Part shown: positions 46,389-58,200 of the stretch, piece by piece | How the letters are laid out: each line of letters opens with the position of its first letter | Position numbering within the stretch: position 1 is the stretch's first letter | Origin: Okapia johnstoni | Lineage: Eukaryota; Chordata; Mammalia; Artiodactyla; Giraffidae | Assembly: GCA_024291935.2 (NCBI GenBank) | Contig: CM044309.1 | Coordinates: 34,496,001 to 34,560,000 of the forward strand | Reading direction: 5' to 3' | Length of the DNA: 64,000 bases | Translations under genes and position numbers: made by a program | The notes under the pieces: model-generated | What the model saw: only the letters and a program-made list of their open reading frames with translations | Told to the model about the DNA's origin: nothing | Database searches by the model: none

Positions 46389-47395
46389 CAGACCTTTGGG
46401 GATTATTAAATACTGATTCTGGATCATTGCCAATTTCTGATGACCCAAAATATCACAGTAGCTGTGGTTACATGATAATACACAGAGTCAACCCAGATGT
46501 GACTCACAGAGTACCCAATTAGTTCATAGGCACTGTGTTGATATTTCACCAGTTTTTGAATGTATAATTGGGTTAGAAATACTTGGCACCTGGAAGAATC
46601 ACACACCAGAATTACCCCTTTGACCCATGAGTTTGAGTCATTATGGTGGGAAGGGCAAAGGGAAACTTCTGAATTTTTCTGCTCCCCACAAAGATAGTAA
46701 ACCAGAAGCAATGCCACATCTCTAGGGGGGTGTTCAGGTATTAGTGACAGCATCAAAGACTTCAAAACTGAGAGGTGGTGATAGGTATCATATTGTTCCT
46801 TAACCTGTCAAGTTTTCCTGTGCAGAGGCTGAATGGATTTCAGAGAATGGCTGTACATCCTTGTAAACTTTATCAGGTGGAGGTCTGCAGTGTTTAGATG
46901 TAGTCTTTTTACTGAAGAAAATTTGCATAGCTCCGGGTACTTGATTTGCAATTATGACCTGTCAAGACTTTTTTCTCCATATTGTAAGGACCACCAGAAG
47001 TTGTTTCACCTGGCAGAGACAACACTGTAAGGGTACCATGTTGCCTGCTGGTGTCAATCTCTCGGCTCTCTTTACCACAACAGAGACTCCAGAGACCATG
47101 ATTGCACTGATATTTGACAAATTATAATGATTCACTACATTGAGGTTATTATGCCGACTGGATATAATATGCACAGAGTAGTGGAGTGTTTTTCATGTCT
47201 TAGCAAGACCTATGTGAACCAGAGGGTGGGAGAAAAGCCCCACAGAATTTCAGAAGACTGCCGTCTTAGTGAAGTTTTTAGAAATCCAACGGTCAGGAGC
47301 ATGTTGAGACATATTTTGCAACGTGGAGGACACGTTGTAGTACCTTGTACAACCTATAAAGAAAAAATAAAAGGTGTATTTGGTGGTCTTTTTCA

Positions 47396-48640
47396 TTTTT
47401 CAATGTAAGTTTTAGATTTATACAAAGCATGAACAGGTGATACAGAGAATTCCCATATATTCCCTGCCCTCCACTCCCGCATCCAGTTCCCCTTGTTATT
47501 AATGACTTGCATTACTGTGGTACACTTGCTACAGTTAATGAACCAATCCTGATACATTATTATTAATTAACATCCATCATTTATTCAGATTTCCTTAGTT
47601 AACCTCATGTCCTCTCTTTGTTTAAGGATCCCAGTCAGTATAACACATTACATTTCATTGTCACGTCTCCTTAGGCTTCTGCTGATTGTGACAGTTTCTT
47701 ATATTTCCTTTGTTTTCAATGAAGTTGACAATGTTGTGGAGTACCGTTTAGATATTTTGCATAACAATCCTAATTGCGATTTGTTCAATAATTTTTTAAC
47801 TAGACTGGGGTTATGGGTTTTGGAGAGGAAAACTGCAGAGGTAAAATGCCATTCTCATCACATCACGTCAAGGGACAGTGCTGTTAATATGACTTATTGC
47901 TGTTGCTGTTGACCTTGATCACCTGGCTGAGGTAGTGGGGTCAGATTTCTCCACTGTAAAGTTTCTCCTTGATGTTGTGAAAAAAAACTCCTCTTTGTTC
48001 CATCTTTTGCTTTCTTGTCTGTACTCCTTGAAAGGAAAAGCATCCTTCTTGAGAGTAAATTATCTAAGTAAATTATTTGGAATCCTTCTACAGAGGAGAT
48101 TTGTTTATTCTCTCTTATTCATTCTTTTTATTAAGTTTTTTTTTTAATGTGGACCATTTTTAAAGTTTTTATTGAATTTGTTACAATATCACTTCTGTTT
48201 TATGTTTTTTGATTTTTGGCTACGAGGCATGTGGGATCCTAGCTCCTTGATCAGGGATGAAACTGCACCCCCTGCATTGGAATGCAGAGTTTTAATCACT
48301 GGACCGCCAGGGAAGTTCCTCCCCGATTCATTCTTAAATTGATTAATTAAATAATTTCAGTCTGGATTTATAGCTATTTATTTTGTACTATGGATCATAA
48401 TCTTATTCTGCTTCATTTATCTTGCTGCTTAGATTGTTCTATATTTGGTCATTGCCAATTCTTTCATTTGGATCCTTTATTCCTTTAATGTTCCCTCATC
48501 ATTGTGCTTTGTTCGCTTGTTTGAGACCACTTCCTTACCTTCTGGCTTTATCAGATGCTCCAGGCTGATTTTGTGTTTATTTTCACTTAAATCAGTACTT
48601 TTAAGAATGTGATTGCCTAATACCAGTTGATATTTTAATT
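47396..48640 (-). mobile_element. Old L1M 3' region, antisense, split by CHR SINE
   Basis: Landmarks are 'aattcccatatattccctgcc', 'cattactgtggtacacttgc', 'tcacctggctgaggtagtg', 'aaattatttggaatccttct' and, after the SINE, 'ttggtcattgccaattctttc'. The order is that of a single old L1M in reverse complement. Confidence 0.75.
48160..48322 (-). mobile_element. CHR-type SINE, antisense
   Basis: Body 'gcatgtgggatcctagc', inverted head 'ttttaatcactggaccgcc' and 'cagggaagttcc'. Inserted in the L1M. Confidence 0.82.
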
Positions 48641-48644
48641 AAAA

Positions 48645-48890
48645 TATATAGTAAACACTTATTGTGTGCTAAGCTCTTTGTTGTGTGCTGGGTGTAATAT
48701 TATCTATTTTTATCTCTAAGCAGGTAATGATCATTCTCTTGATGATCGCTTACATTTTTAAGCTCCTTTGCGTTTTACAAAGCTTTCCCCTTCAATACAT
48801 TAGCTCATATTTTAACCTCACACAATTTTTCTATGATAGGTATGGTAGGAATTAATTATGATATCTATTTCACGAATGAAGAATCTTATC
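48645..48890 (+). repeat. MIR-like SINE relic
   Basis: 'aacacttattgtgtgctaagc' and 'ttagctcatattttaacctc' match MIR-type core text twice, suggesting two overlapping old copies. Confidence 0.6.
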
Positions 48891-49560
48891 TAGACTTTCA
48901 ACAGATTTTTTTTTTTTTAGAGGAGAAATGAAACTCTAGTTTACCATAGTGAATGCAGCCTCTTCTGAATGTATGGGGCCGTTTGTTCATATTCTCTCTC
49001 AATAAATTTACCAAGAGTTTTCCTGATTATGGCAACATTATGACCACAATGAACTTATGTTTTGTTCTTGTACAGATTTATTCTTCATTCCCCTTCCCAT
49101 GAAAATAATAGAAAAATTTAGTTACATAGAGCCTTGGCCTGTTTCAGCTTACTTTAGAATATGATATAAATTGAAGAAAACACTGTGGAATATATTGCAA
49201 TTGCTCCATATCCCTTTTTAAGCATAAAATTTTATAAGCGAAACAAAATTCCCATATCACAATATATAAAACATTTGATATCAACTAAGAATGTCCATAA
49301 AATTGTGAATTTTGGCTCCAAGTATGTTTTGGCACACACAATTGTGTAAAGGCTTTAAAGAGTTGTATGGCTCTTGTAAAATATGACTGCATCACTTTAT
49401 GCTGAACCGATGATGTTTCAATGATCTCCTTTCAAATGTCTTACTTTGGAAGGAACTTGATTTAGTTCTTTGTCTTGTTCTTTGAATACAGATCCTATAA
49501 CCTCTTGCATAGTTCTGTTTGATGGACTTTGAAATTACAGATCATGATCTTTTTAAATAG
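48891..49560. other. Unique AT-rich stretch
   Basis: No gene or repeat recognised. Confidence 0.4.
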
Positions 49561-49561
49561 A

Positions 49562-49772
49562 GGCAAAGCAGGTGGCACAATGGTAAAGAATCTGCCTGCC
49601 AATGCAGGAGACGCAAGAGATGCGGGTTCGATCCCCGAGTATATAAGATCCCCTGGAGACGGAAATGGCAACCCACTTCAGCGCTCTTGCCTGGAAAATT
49701 CCATGGACAGAGAAGCCTGGTGGGTTAGAGTCCATGGAGTCGCAAAAAATCAGACATGACTGAGCACAGCAC
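49562..49772 (+). mobile_element. Bov-tA SINE, sense
   Basis: Head 'caggtggcacaatggtaaag', internal 'ggttcgatccccgag' (intact B-box-like text), tail 'cagacatgactgagcac'. Confidence 0.93.
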
Positions 49773-50875
49773 AAAGCCTCTTTGCACTGCACTGTACTTT
49801 AGTGTTTGCTTCTTGGCATCCAGCAAGCACTCTGAGGTGTGGGTTTAACTACAGTGACCTGTACAATTAATAACTTCAGAGAAGCATTAGGGAATATTTT
49901 GGGAAGAACGCACAGATGAACTCTATAAGCCCCAGTCGAGCTGTCCCATTGAGCTATGGATAACAGATGACCACATTTAAACACTTTGATTGAACTGCTT
50001 TTGACTTTCTCCAGGTTTTATGGGAAAAGGATCTTTATTCTCAGAAATAAAATCTATGCTGTCACCATGTTGTCAGAATTCTGGAATTGACTTTTATCTC
50101 AAGTGGAAATATTTTGAACTACACTTAAGGTTGGTATGTTTGTCACTTCAGATAGTCTTCTGGAACACACTGTCATTCACTTTTCCTGCTAGTCACTGAC
50201 CTGATCTAAGGTGTGTGGCAATATATGCACATCTACCCTTCCATTACCATGGCTCATCTTTGGAGCATGATAGATACGCGTGAAGTGGTACTTCACAGTG
50301 ACACACTGTTTGGAATAAAGCTGATACCTTATGGTAGGAACAATTTTCTACTGAAGAATCTGTGACACGTTTGTATTTGTAGGAACAAATCTGGTAAAAA
50401 GCAGAGTAGGATTCACAGTTAAGGTTTTATCAACACAGTGAACTGGGTGATTTTTTTGACATGTGACAAACTCATTTATGGTTTGTCCAGGAAATGATCT
50501 GATATTTTCCCAGGGTTCTTATTTGCATTTTAAATATATAAGTAATATACAGCCAGAGCATTCATTGTCAGTAGTTGCAGAAAACTAATCAATTTTGGAG
50601 GTAGCATTTAATCTATTTAAGGGATTTAATTCATCAAAATTTCTTGATCTCCAGTTATATGCCATATGTCTTCTATGAGATAGAGGATATGAATAATCTG
50701 TTTTAAAAGGGCAGAGAGTCTTTTCATAAAAAGTATTTAAATAATAATTTAAGGGAGATAATTACAACAACAGTAATCAAAGTAAACCTATCAGAAGAGT
50801 GACTATTTATTTCCAACTGGGAATCAAGATGGCTTCATGGAGGAGAGAAAGAATTATTTATAAAGTCCTAGCTTT
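49773..50875. other. Unique stretch, no gene seen
   Basis: Repeat-poor; no coding candidate recognised. Confidence 0.45.
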
Positions 50876-50879
50876 ACAT

Positions 50880-51235
50880 AGTTCCACAAAACAATGGTGT
50901 CATGCTGGTCTGATCCCCATTTTACATGAAAGAAAATAAACCTCAGAAATGTTAAGTATTTGCCTAATATAAAATAATGATGATATTTAAAAGGGAGTTG
51001 AGGTTAAATAATGGGTACATGAAGATGCATTGTATCTTCCTCTGCATGATTACAAACCTTCTTTCTCTTTTCAATTCACCATTATCAAGGTTCAGAAGTA
51101 GAGATAGCAAACCAACCTATAAAATTACTGCTATTTTATCCCTTTCACATATGAGAAAATGGGGGCTTAAAGTGTGTTAAGTGACTTGATTAATATTAAT
51201 TAGACAACAAATGCTGGATCTGTACAAAGGTCTTT
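50880..51235 (+). repeat. Two MIR-like 3' fragments
   Basis: 'ccccattttacatgaaag' near 50918 and 'tttcacatatgagaaaatggg' near 51144 each begin a MIR-like 'fraction of gene-free' core order, followed by 'ttaagtatttgcctaa' and 'ttaagtgacttgatta'. Confidence 0.55.
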
Positions 51236-51239
51236 TAAA

Positions 51240-51915
51240 ATCTTTTTATTATGAATTTTTTTTTTGCTCTTTTTTTAAAAAAATTGTGTTATGAACACTT
51301 AACATGAGATCTTAATAAATTTTTTAGTGCACAATAGAGTATTGTTAACTATGGGCACAATGTTGTATGGCAAATTTCTAGAAATTTTGTGCCTGATTTA
51401 ACTGAAATTTTATGCCTGGTGATGGTCAATTTCCTATTGCTTCCTCTCTGAAGTCCCTGGCCACCACCATTCCAGCCGGTTTCCATAAATTTGACAATTT
51501 TAGAGACCCATTCATATGAGTGGGATCTTTCATAACCTTCTGTGACTGGCTTACTTCAATTAGCATGATGACCTTCAGGTTTATCCATACGGTTGCATAT
51601 AGCAGGACTTCCTTCTTCTTTAAAGTTGAATAACATTCCATTGTATGTGTATAGCACATTTCCTTTATTCATCCATAAATAGACTTTTAGGTTGTTTCCA
51701 CATTTTGTCTATTGTGAATAATGTTGCAATGAATGTGGCAGTGCATATATATCTTTGAGACCCTGATTTTAATTATTTTGGATAAATACCTAAAAGTGGG
51801 GTTGCTGGATCATACCGTAGTTGTATTCTTAATATTTTTGAGGAAATGTCATACTGTTTTCCATAATAACTGCATCATTTTACATTCCCACCAACAGTGT
51901 ATTACGGGTAATTTT
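51240..51915 (-). mobile_element. Old L1 3' UTR, antisense
   Basis: T-rich 3' end, then 'ccggtttccataaatttg', 'taacattccattgtatgtg', 'attgtgaataatgttgc' and 'cattcccaccaacagtgta'. It is a contiguous L1 end in reverse complement. Confidence 0.8.
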
Positions 51916-51996
51916 AAGCATTCATTGTAGATAAAAAGCTACAGCACATTTGCATGTACCAATTATTCAACCCAATACTCATTAGCTCACAGCCAC

Positions 51997-52219
51997 GTGT
52001 GTGCATACTAAGTCACTTCACCTGTGTCCAACTCTTTGCGACCCTATGGACTGTAGCCTGCCAGACTCCTCTGTCCATGGAATTCTCCAAGCAAGAATAT
52101 TGGAGTGGGTAGCCATTTCCTTCTCCAGGGAATCTTCCTGACCCAGATATGGAAGCCACGTCTCCTGTGTCTCCTGCACTGAAAGCAGATTCTTTACCAC
52201 TGAGCCACTGGGGAAACCC
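51997..52219 (-). mobile_element. Bov-tA SINE, antisense
   Basis: Inverted tail to inverted head. Perfect 13-bp target duplication agctcacagccac at 51984-51996 and 52220-52232. Confidence 0.95.
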
Positions 52220-52232
52220 AGCTCACAGCCAC

Positions 52233-53395
52233 ACTTGCATTTAATCAACCCCTCTTTACATCTCTCCCTACAGAACTGTTTTGAAGCAAATCAAAGACAT
52301 ACTATTTCAAGGGCAAATATTTGATTATTAATATATATGTATCTGAAAGAAAAAAATTCTTGTTAAAGAACCCAGTCATAGTGCTGTGTTTATACATAAG
52401 AAAATCTAGTCATGCCTTAGATCATCAAATATCTAGTCAGTGTTTTCTCATACATGTTTAAAATTTATTTTTGTTTATTTATAGATATTACATTGCTGGT
52501 TTGTTCAAATTGGGATCCCAACAGGGTGCACCACTCTATTCTGTTTGTTGGTGTTACATATTTTTTATTTCACAGGCTACATTAATTTAAATATTTCAAA
52601 AATTTTGAAATTGATTTGTTGAAAAAGTTGAGTAATTTGTCTTGTGAACTTTCCTGCTTTCTGGATTTTGCTGACTGCAATCTCATTTTTTAAAGAAAAC
52701 CTGTGTCCTCTATTCTTTATATATTTCCTGTACTGGTGGTTAGATCAAGAAACTTGATCCATATTTAGGTTATATTTTTGGCAAGACTACTTCATAAATG
52801 GTGCTCTAAACTTCCTTCAAGACGGTCATAATGTCCAGTTGTCTACTTCTGTGATGTTAGGTGCTATTGAGAGTCATTTTCCAGATCCAAAGTTTACTTA
52901 GGGGATTGCAAAACGGTAGTATTTCAATTATTTAATTACATCTTTATATGCTAGTTGGAATACATCCATAGAGAGAATTTTTTCTCACCAACTTTTGAAT
53001 ATCCTCAAGTACAATTCTTACTGGAAAAGCAAGTTATCTGTGATTCTTTCCCTTTATTTATCAGTTTTAAGAGTAACGAGTTGGTTTCCTAGCATCCTCC
53101 AAAGGCAATTTTTTTTTAAAGATCAATGAACTCCTCGATTTTTAACATATTTGATTGATTTCAACCCACTGATGTTATAATCCTTAGTGGTGCTGAGAAT
53201 GACTCATCTTTGTGCAGTGGGAACCATTTTAAGATGTTTCATGAGTCCTTTGACACTATTCAAATAATTTTCGATAAATTCCTTTCTTTCTGAAATGACA
53301 AGTTATTAAGATTTGCCTGATAAATTTCCTGCTCTGACTTTTATATCTATCTTCCTTACATGTTAATTGTCATCACATGTAAGTAATAATTTTAT
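52233..53395 (-). mobile_element. Old L1M 3' UTR, antisense
   Basis: Parallel to the copy at 15840-16930, sharing 'ttttgaagcaaatc', 'tttggcaagactacttcat' at 52778-52796 and 'ggtttcctagcatcctcc' near 53083. The homology extends further right than in the first copy ('tctgaaatgacaagttatt'). Confidence 0.65.
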
Positions 53396-53985
53396 TTAAT
53401 TATATCACTGCTGATGGTGATTGCAGCCATGAAATTAAAAGACGCTTACTCCTTGGAAGGAAGGCTATGGCCAACCTAGATAGCATATTTAAAAGCAGAG
53501 ACATTACTTTGGCAACAAAAGTCCGTCTGGTCAAGGCTGTGGTTTTTCCAGTGGTCATGTATGGATGTTAGAGTTGGACGGTGAAGAAAGCTGAGTGTTA
53601 CAGAATTGATGCTTTCGAACTGTGGTGTTGGAGAAGACTGTTGAGAGTCCCTTGGACTGCAAGGAGATCCAATCAGTCCATCCTAAAGGAGATCAATCCT
53701 AGGTGTTCATTGGAAGGACTGATGTTGAAGCTGAAACTCCAATACTTTGGCCACCTCATGCGAAGAGTTGACTCATTGGAAAAGACCCTAATGCTGGGTA
53801 GGATTGGGGGCAGGAGGAGAAGGGGACGACAGAGGATGAGATGGTTGGATGGCATCACTGACTCGATGGACATGGGTTTGGGTAGACTCCGGGAGTTGGT
53901 GATGGACAGAGAAGCCTGGCGTGCTGCACTTCATGGGGTCGCAAAGAGTTGGACACGACTGAGCGACTGAACTGAACTGAGTCAA
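53396..53985 (+). mobile_element. BovB 3' 590 bp, sense, young-looking
   Basis: Covers the RT end and C-terminus. It is open from 53581 to 53970 (about 129 codons), but a TAG at 53570-53572 (in 'ggatgttagagttgg', where the family has GAG) separates it from the upstream part. CpG-bearing tail 'gacacgactgagcgactg' suggests low divergence. 5'-truncated; the target duplication is unclear. Confidence 0.92.
53581..53970 (+). pseudogene. BovB ORF C-terminal remnant
   Basis: Encodes the basic C-terminal region after the reverse transcriptase, including [15 protein letters not shown] and [11 protein letters not shown]. It has no catalytic motif and no natural start, so it is only a truncated end of the LINE protein. 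Confidence 0.88.
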
Positions 53986-54245
53986 ATTTATTAATAATTT
54001 TCCATATTGTTTCAAGATTTTGAGTGGAAAGAGAGTTTTCCTCACTTCTTTGTTATAGAGAAATTCAGAAATTTTTGTACTTGTACAAGTTCAGTTTTTA
54101 GTTTTAACTTCTAATTGTTTTAGAATTTTCACTGATTTTTGTTGTCAGAAATGAATTAAGTTTCTATTATTTTCATGTTATTAGTCAGTTATCCCAGCAT
54201 CATTTATAAAATTACCCACATTTCCCACTTGATTTGTGGTTTTTG

Positions 54246-54450
54246 TTCAGTTGCTGAGTCGTGTCTGACTCTCTGACCACATGGATTGTAGCATGCCAAG
54301 CTCCTGTTCTCCACTAACACCAGGAGTGTGCTCAGATTCATGTCCATTGAGTCACTGATGCTATCTAATCATCTTATCCTCTGCCACCTTTTTCTCCTTT
54401 TGCCTTCAATCTTTTCTATCGTCAAGGTCTTTTCCAGTGAGTGGGCTTGA
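54246..54450 (-). mobile_element. BovB 3' fragment, antisense
   Basis: Inverted tail 'cagttgctgagtcgtgtctg' to 'aaggtcttttccagtgag'. More diverged than the copy at 53396. Confidence 0.87.
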
Positions 54451-54584
54451 TTTGAACTCCACCTTTGTTGAATACTACATGCAATTGCTATATTTCTGGA
54501 TTCTCTGTTCTTTCTTTTGATCTGCCTGACTATGCATATGCTAACATCACACTAATTATGGTAGCCTTAGATTTATATACATAC

Positions 54585-54862
54585 ACTGCTGCTACTGCTA
54601 AGTCGCTTCAGCCGTGTCCGCCTCTGTGTGACCCCATAGACGGCAGCCCACCAGGCTCCACTGTCCCTGGGATTCTGCAGGCAAGAATACTGGAGTGGGT
54701 TGCAATTTCCTTCTCCAGTGCATGAAAGGGAAAAGTGAAAGTGAAGTCACTCAGTCGTGTCTGACTCTTAGTGACCCCATGGACTGTGGCCTACCAGGCT
54801 CCTCCATCCATGGGATTTTCCAGGCAAGAGTACTGGAGTGGGGTGCCATTGCCTTCTCTGAT
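54585..54862 (-). mobile_element. Bov-A2 dimeric SINE, antisense
   Basis: Two inverted BovB-tail monomers. It opens with the inverted AGC tail (gctgctactgctaagtcgc), is joined by 'gtgcatgaaaggg', and ends 'gccattgccttctctg'. Confidence 0.92.
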
Positions 54863-55044
54863 ATATATATACTATCGTGTATGAAATAGTTACTGGGAAG
54901 TTGCTAAATAACACAGGGAGCCCAGCTCATGCTCTGTGATGACCTAGAGGAGTGGGGTCGGGGGAAGGGAATGAGGGGAGGGAGGGAAGGGATATATATG
55001 TATTGTATGGATATATGGATATATAGATATATATGTATATATAT

Positions 55045-55255
55045 CCCAGGTGGCGCTAGTGGTAAAGAACCCACCTGCCAATGCAGGAGACAGGAGATTT
55101 GGGTTTGACCTCTGGGTCAGGAAGATCCCCTGGAGGAGGGCATGGCAACCCACTCCAGTATTCTTGCCTGGAGAATCCCACAGACAGAGAAGCCTGGTGC
55201 GCTATGGTCCATAGGTTTGCAAAGAGTAGGACACGACTGAAGCGACTTATGTGTA
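55045..55255 (+). mobile_element. Bov-tA SINE, sense
   Basis: Head 'ccaggtggcgctagtgg' to tail 'cacgactgaagcgactta'. Inserted in a (TA)n-rich part of the L1 3' UTR, so no target duplication can be called. Confidence 0.93.
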
Positions 55256-55261
55256 TGGATG

Positions 55262-55312
55262 CATGCATGTATATATATATATATATATACACACACATAT
55301 ACATATATATAA
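55262..55312. repeat. (TA)n/(CA)n microsatellite
   Basis: (TA)10 at 55270-55289, followed by short AC and TA runs. Confidence 0.9.
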
Positions 55313-55430
55313 TTATGACTGATTCACATGACTCACATTGTTGTATGACAGAAAGCAACACAAAATTGTAAAGGAATTTCCCACCAATTAAAAAAATAAA
55401 TGCAATTTAAAAAAGGCATGGCATGGCAAA

Positions 55431-57060
55431 AAAAAATTATGGAGGCCTTAGGATATGCTTATATTTCTGAATGAGCCAGCAACCCCCTTCCTCCACTGTT
55501 GCTCTTCCTTTTCAAGTGAATGAAGGTCTCTGAACACAGAATTCAATTCACTGTCTTTTTAGTAGATTCTACTTAGTAGGGTGTCCCAAAAGCAGAATGT
55601 TTAGACTCTTTTAAATAGGAAAATAGAAAAGTAGACCTATGAAAGAATCTCATGGACAAACAAGGTCAAGAATAATTTTGTTTTGGTATTTGTTTTAATT
55701 AAAAGACTAAGAAGAACTAAGCATAAATTGAGTCCATTTAGCTTAAGGGGTTTTTTTTCCCTTAGAGAAGTGATGGGTTATCCTGATTTAGTAATGGAAA
55801 TTTCCATCATGTGGATCCCTTGATTGTCCCTGATAGAATACAGAGAGATACTTTTTGCTTGAAAACAGTTGAAGAATTAATATTTATTAGAGTTAACACC
55901 CTTCTAACACCTGATGGTAAAGTCTTGGATATTTCTGTGTAAGATCCAAAGCATGGTGACATTGTTGCTGTGTTGGAATGTGTTGGAGTGTGTGTGTGTG
56001 TGTGTGTGTGTGTGTACACATATTCTTTATCACTATTCGCTAGAATACAGTGAGGGTTAATGTTCTTGTTGTCAGTCTCAAAAATTCAATAATATTTCTT
56101 AACATGGTAATCTGAGGGAAGAAAACAATAATTATAATGTGAGGAGATCCTAAAGTCTGACAGTTTTAGCTGCAAAGAATTTTGCTAAGGAACTATTGGG
56201 TTTTCAGATTGAGCATTACTGTAATAAGTGATCCTGTTTTAAAAGCTTGATTGTACTTGAGTGCAATATCTGTCTGATATCACTATTTTTGTGATGAGTG
56301 GGAGAAAGTATCCTTACAGGTTAAAAACAAAACAAAAACAGTAACTATATCACTTGATGAGAAAAAAGTAACACATCTCATTACTTTGGACTGGGATGTT
56401 GAAGCACAAAAGTAGTATCACAATTTTGGCATTTTACCAAAGATTTTATGATACTAAAAACTGATTATTAAGTACACTTATCATATGCCAAGTGCTGCAT
56501 AGGTTCTTATGGATCTACATCAAAGTAAATTAAGGAGACAGAGACAGATAACGAACAAGACCATGAAGAGGTGATGCTGTGCAAGTGGGGTATAGACAGA
56601 CACTGTGCAAGAGCAGTATAGCCATGCTTATGATAAAGGGAGGACATCAAAGTAGATATGAATGTCCAGCTTGAAACTTCTGAGGCATTTACTTTTGAAA
56701 TTTGTTGCATTTTAAAGGCATCACTAACTTTAGTCAACTGGTGCTATTCTAGCATGACTTCTGTTTTTTAAAGTTGTGAGATTCTTTCCATCTTTCTCAA
56801 AATTATGGTCACATCTCTTTATTTAAGTCAATTACTTTAACACCAGAAGTTGAATTTTTTTCCCAAAAAGAGTTAGTTTATCCTTACCTCATCTGCTCCT
56901 TCCCTCTATTTGCTTTCTCAATTAACAGAGAAGCCATTTATCATAGGGTCTAAACAGATACCACAAATTGAAACCATAGCTAATACTCCTTCTGCATTCA
57001 AAGGTCTTGAAGTTTTGCTAATTCTCCGTGAAATATTTATTCAATATGTCCCTTGCTTTC
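55431..57060. other. Unique stretch with (GT)14
   Basis: Repeat-poor apart from the microsatellite at 55988 and a MIR-like scrap near 56465-56515. No gene is seen. Confidence 0.4.
55988..56015. repeat. (GT)14 microsatellite
   Basis: Fourteen uninterrupted GT units; likely polymorphic in length. Confidence 0.95.
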
Positions 57061-57347
57061 AACTTCAAAGACCACTGCTTTAGTTTAGACTCTTGTATTT
57101 CTTCTGTATTGTTGCAATCCATTGAACTGGTCACGTAACGTTGTTCCTGCCAGAAATACCCATCAAAATTGAGTTGGGATCAAATAATTCCACAGCCTAA
57201 ACCCTTTTGCACAAGTTCCAGTAACATTCTTCAAAACCTGGCCAGTCTCCAGCCACTTAGCAACACTTCATGGTGGCCTCATCATTCTAATCTTAATGCT
57301 ATGTTCTACTTACCCCAAATGACTTTGCTGTTTACTAAACATGCTGT

Positions 57348-57668
57348 CTTCTCTTGTGTTGTTGGAAGAGGGTGTTTGCTATGACCAGTGTGTTCTCTTG
57401 GCAAAACTCTATTAGCCTTTGCTCTGCTTCATTCTGTACTCCAAGGCCAAATTTGCCTGTTACGCCAGGTGTTTCCTGACTTCCTACTTTTGCATTCCAG
57501 TCCCTTATAATGAAAAGGACATCTTTTTTAGGTGTTAGTTCTAAAAGGTCTTGAAGGTCTTCATAGAACCGTTCAAGTTCGGCTTCTTCACGCGTTAGAC
57601 TTGGATTTACCGGATATTGTTCAATGGAGGATCTGATGTTGAAGGAAGAACAGAGATTCTGTCGTTTT
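57348..57668 (-). pseudogene. BovB endonuclease fragment, inverted
   Basis: The minus strand encodes the middle of the APE-type endonuclease: the acidic EEAELERFYEDLQDLLE stretch, then DWNAKVG, then ENTLVIANTLFQQHKRR. Indels break the frame near 57610-57660. It lacks the N- and C-terminal catalytic parts. Confidence 0.88.
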
Positions 57669-57996
57669 TGAGACTCTTGAGAGTTCCTGGACTGCAAGGA
57701 AAACCAATCTATCCTAAAGGAATCAGTCCTGGGTGTTCATTGGAAGGACTGATGTTGAAGCTGGCCACCTCATGCGAAGAGTTTGACTCACTGGAAAAAC
57801 CCTAATGCTGGGAAGGATTGGGGGCAGGAGGAGAAGGGGATGACAGAGGATGAGATGGTTGGATGGCATCACCGACTCGATGGACATGGGTTTGGGTAAA
57901 CTCCGGGAGTTGGTGATGGACAGGAAGGCCTAGCATGCTGTGATTCATGGGGTCGCAGAGTCGGACACGACTGAGCAACTGAACTCAACTGAACTG
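57348..57996. mobile_element. BovB LINE with inverted 5' segment (twin-priming structure)
   Basis: A 649-bp insertion with a perfect 11-bp target duplication, aaacatgctgt, at 57337-57347 and 57997-58007. Bases 57348 to about 57668 encode the BovB endonuclease on the minus strand (DVLFIIRDWNAKVG near 57520-57480). Bases about 57669-57996 are the C-terminal end and tail on the plus strand. The reverse transcriptase between the two is deleted. One duplication around both halves proves a single event. Confidence 0.94.
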
Positions 57997-58200
57997 AAAC
58001 ATGCTGTGTATCTTCAGGTCATCATGACTTTTAAACATTCTCTTCTATGCCTGAAATGCCACTTTCTTATAATTCTGCCTCTTAAATTTCTCCTCTCATT
58101 TGTGGCCACACTAGAAGATTTTCCTGTTTATCCTTGACATCTCTTTATGACTGTCCTCTACCCCCACAAATAAGTTAGAGTGTAAATCTTCATGTACTTT

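Larger units (their letters stand above)
44301..47395 (-). repeat. Possible old ERVL/MaLR internal relic, unconfirmed
   Basis: This 3-kb interval lacks the usual L1 landmarks, and its text has a decayed-coding look. The minus-strand segment near 46715 ('ccctagagatgtggcattgc') recalls MaLR internal sequence. Stops and gaps are everywhere and no retroviral domain can be read. It is interrupted by a SINE scrap (45125) and a nested SINE pair (46032). It may instead be unique DNA. Confidence 0.25.
54875..55430 (+). mobile_element. Ruminant L1 3' UTR, sense, split by Bov-tA
   Basis: 'gctaaataacacagggagccc', 'atgacctagaggagtgggg' and, after the SINE, 'cattgttgtatgacag' and 'aattaaaaaaataaatgc' are the ordered 3' UTR and poly(A) end of a ruminant L1. 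Confidence 0.85.
57061..58200 (-). repeat. Old L2-like relic split by BovB, weak
   Basis: The text on both sides of the BovB ('ttctgtattgttgcaatcc' left, 'tgcctgaaatgccacttt' right) is continuous and resembles an old L2-type 3' region. The orientation call is tentative. Confidence 0.35.

Noticed and set aside
49562..49772. tRNA gene, suggested by B-box-like 'ggttcgatcc'
   Set aside because: It is the tRNA-like head of a Bov-tA SINE, without cloverleaf pairing; the same applies to the other Bov-tA heads.
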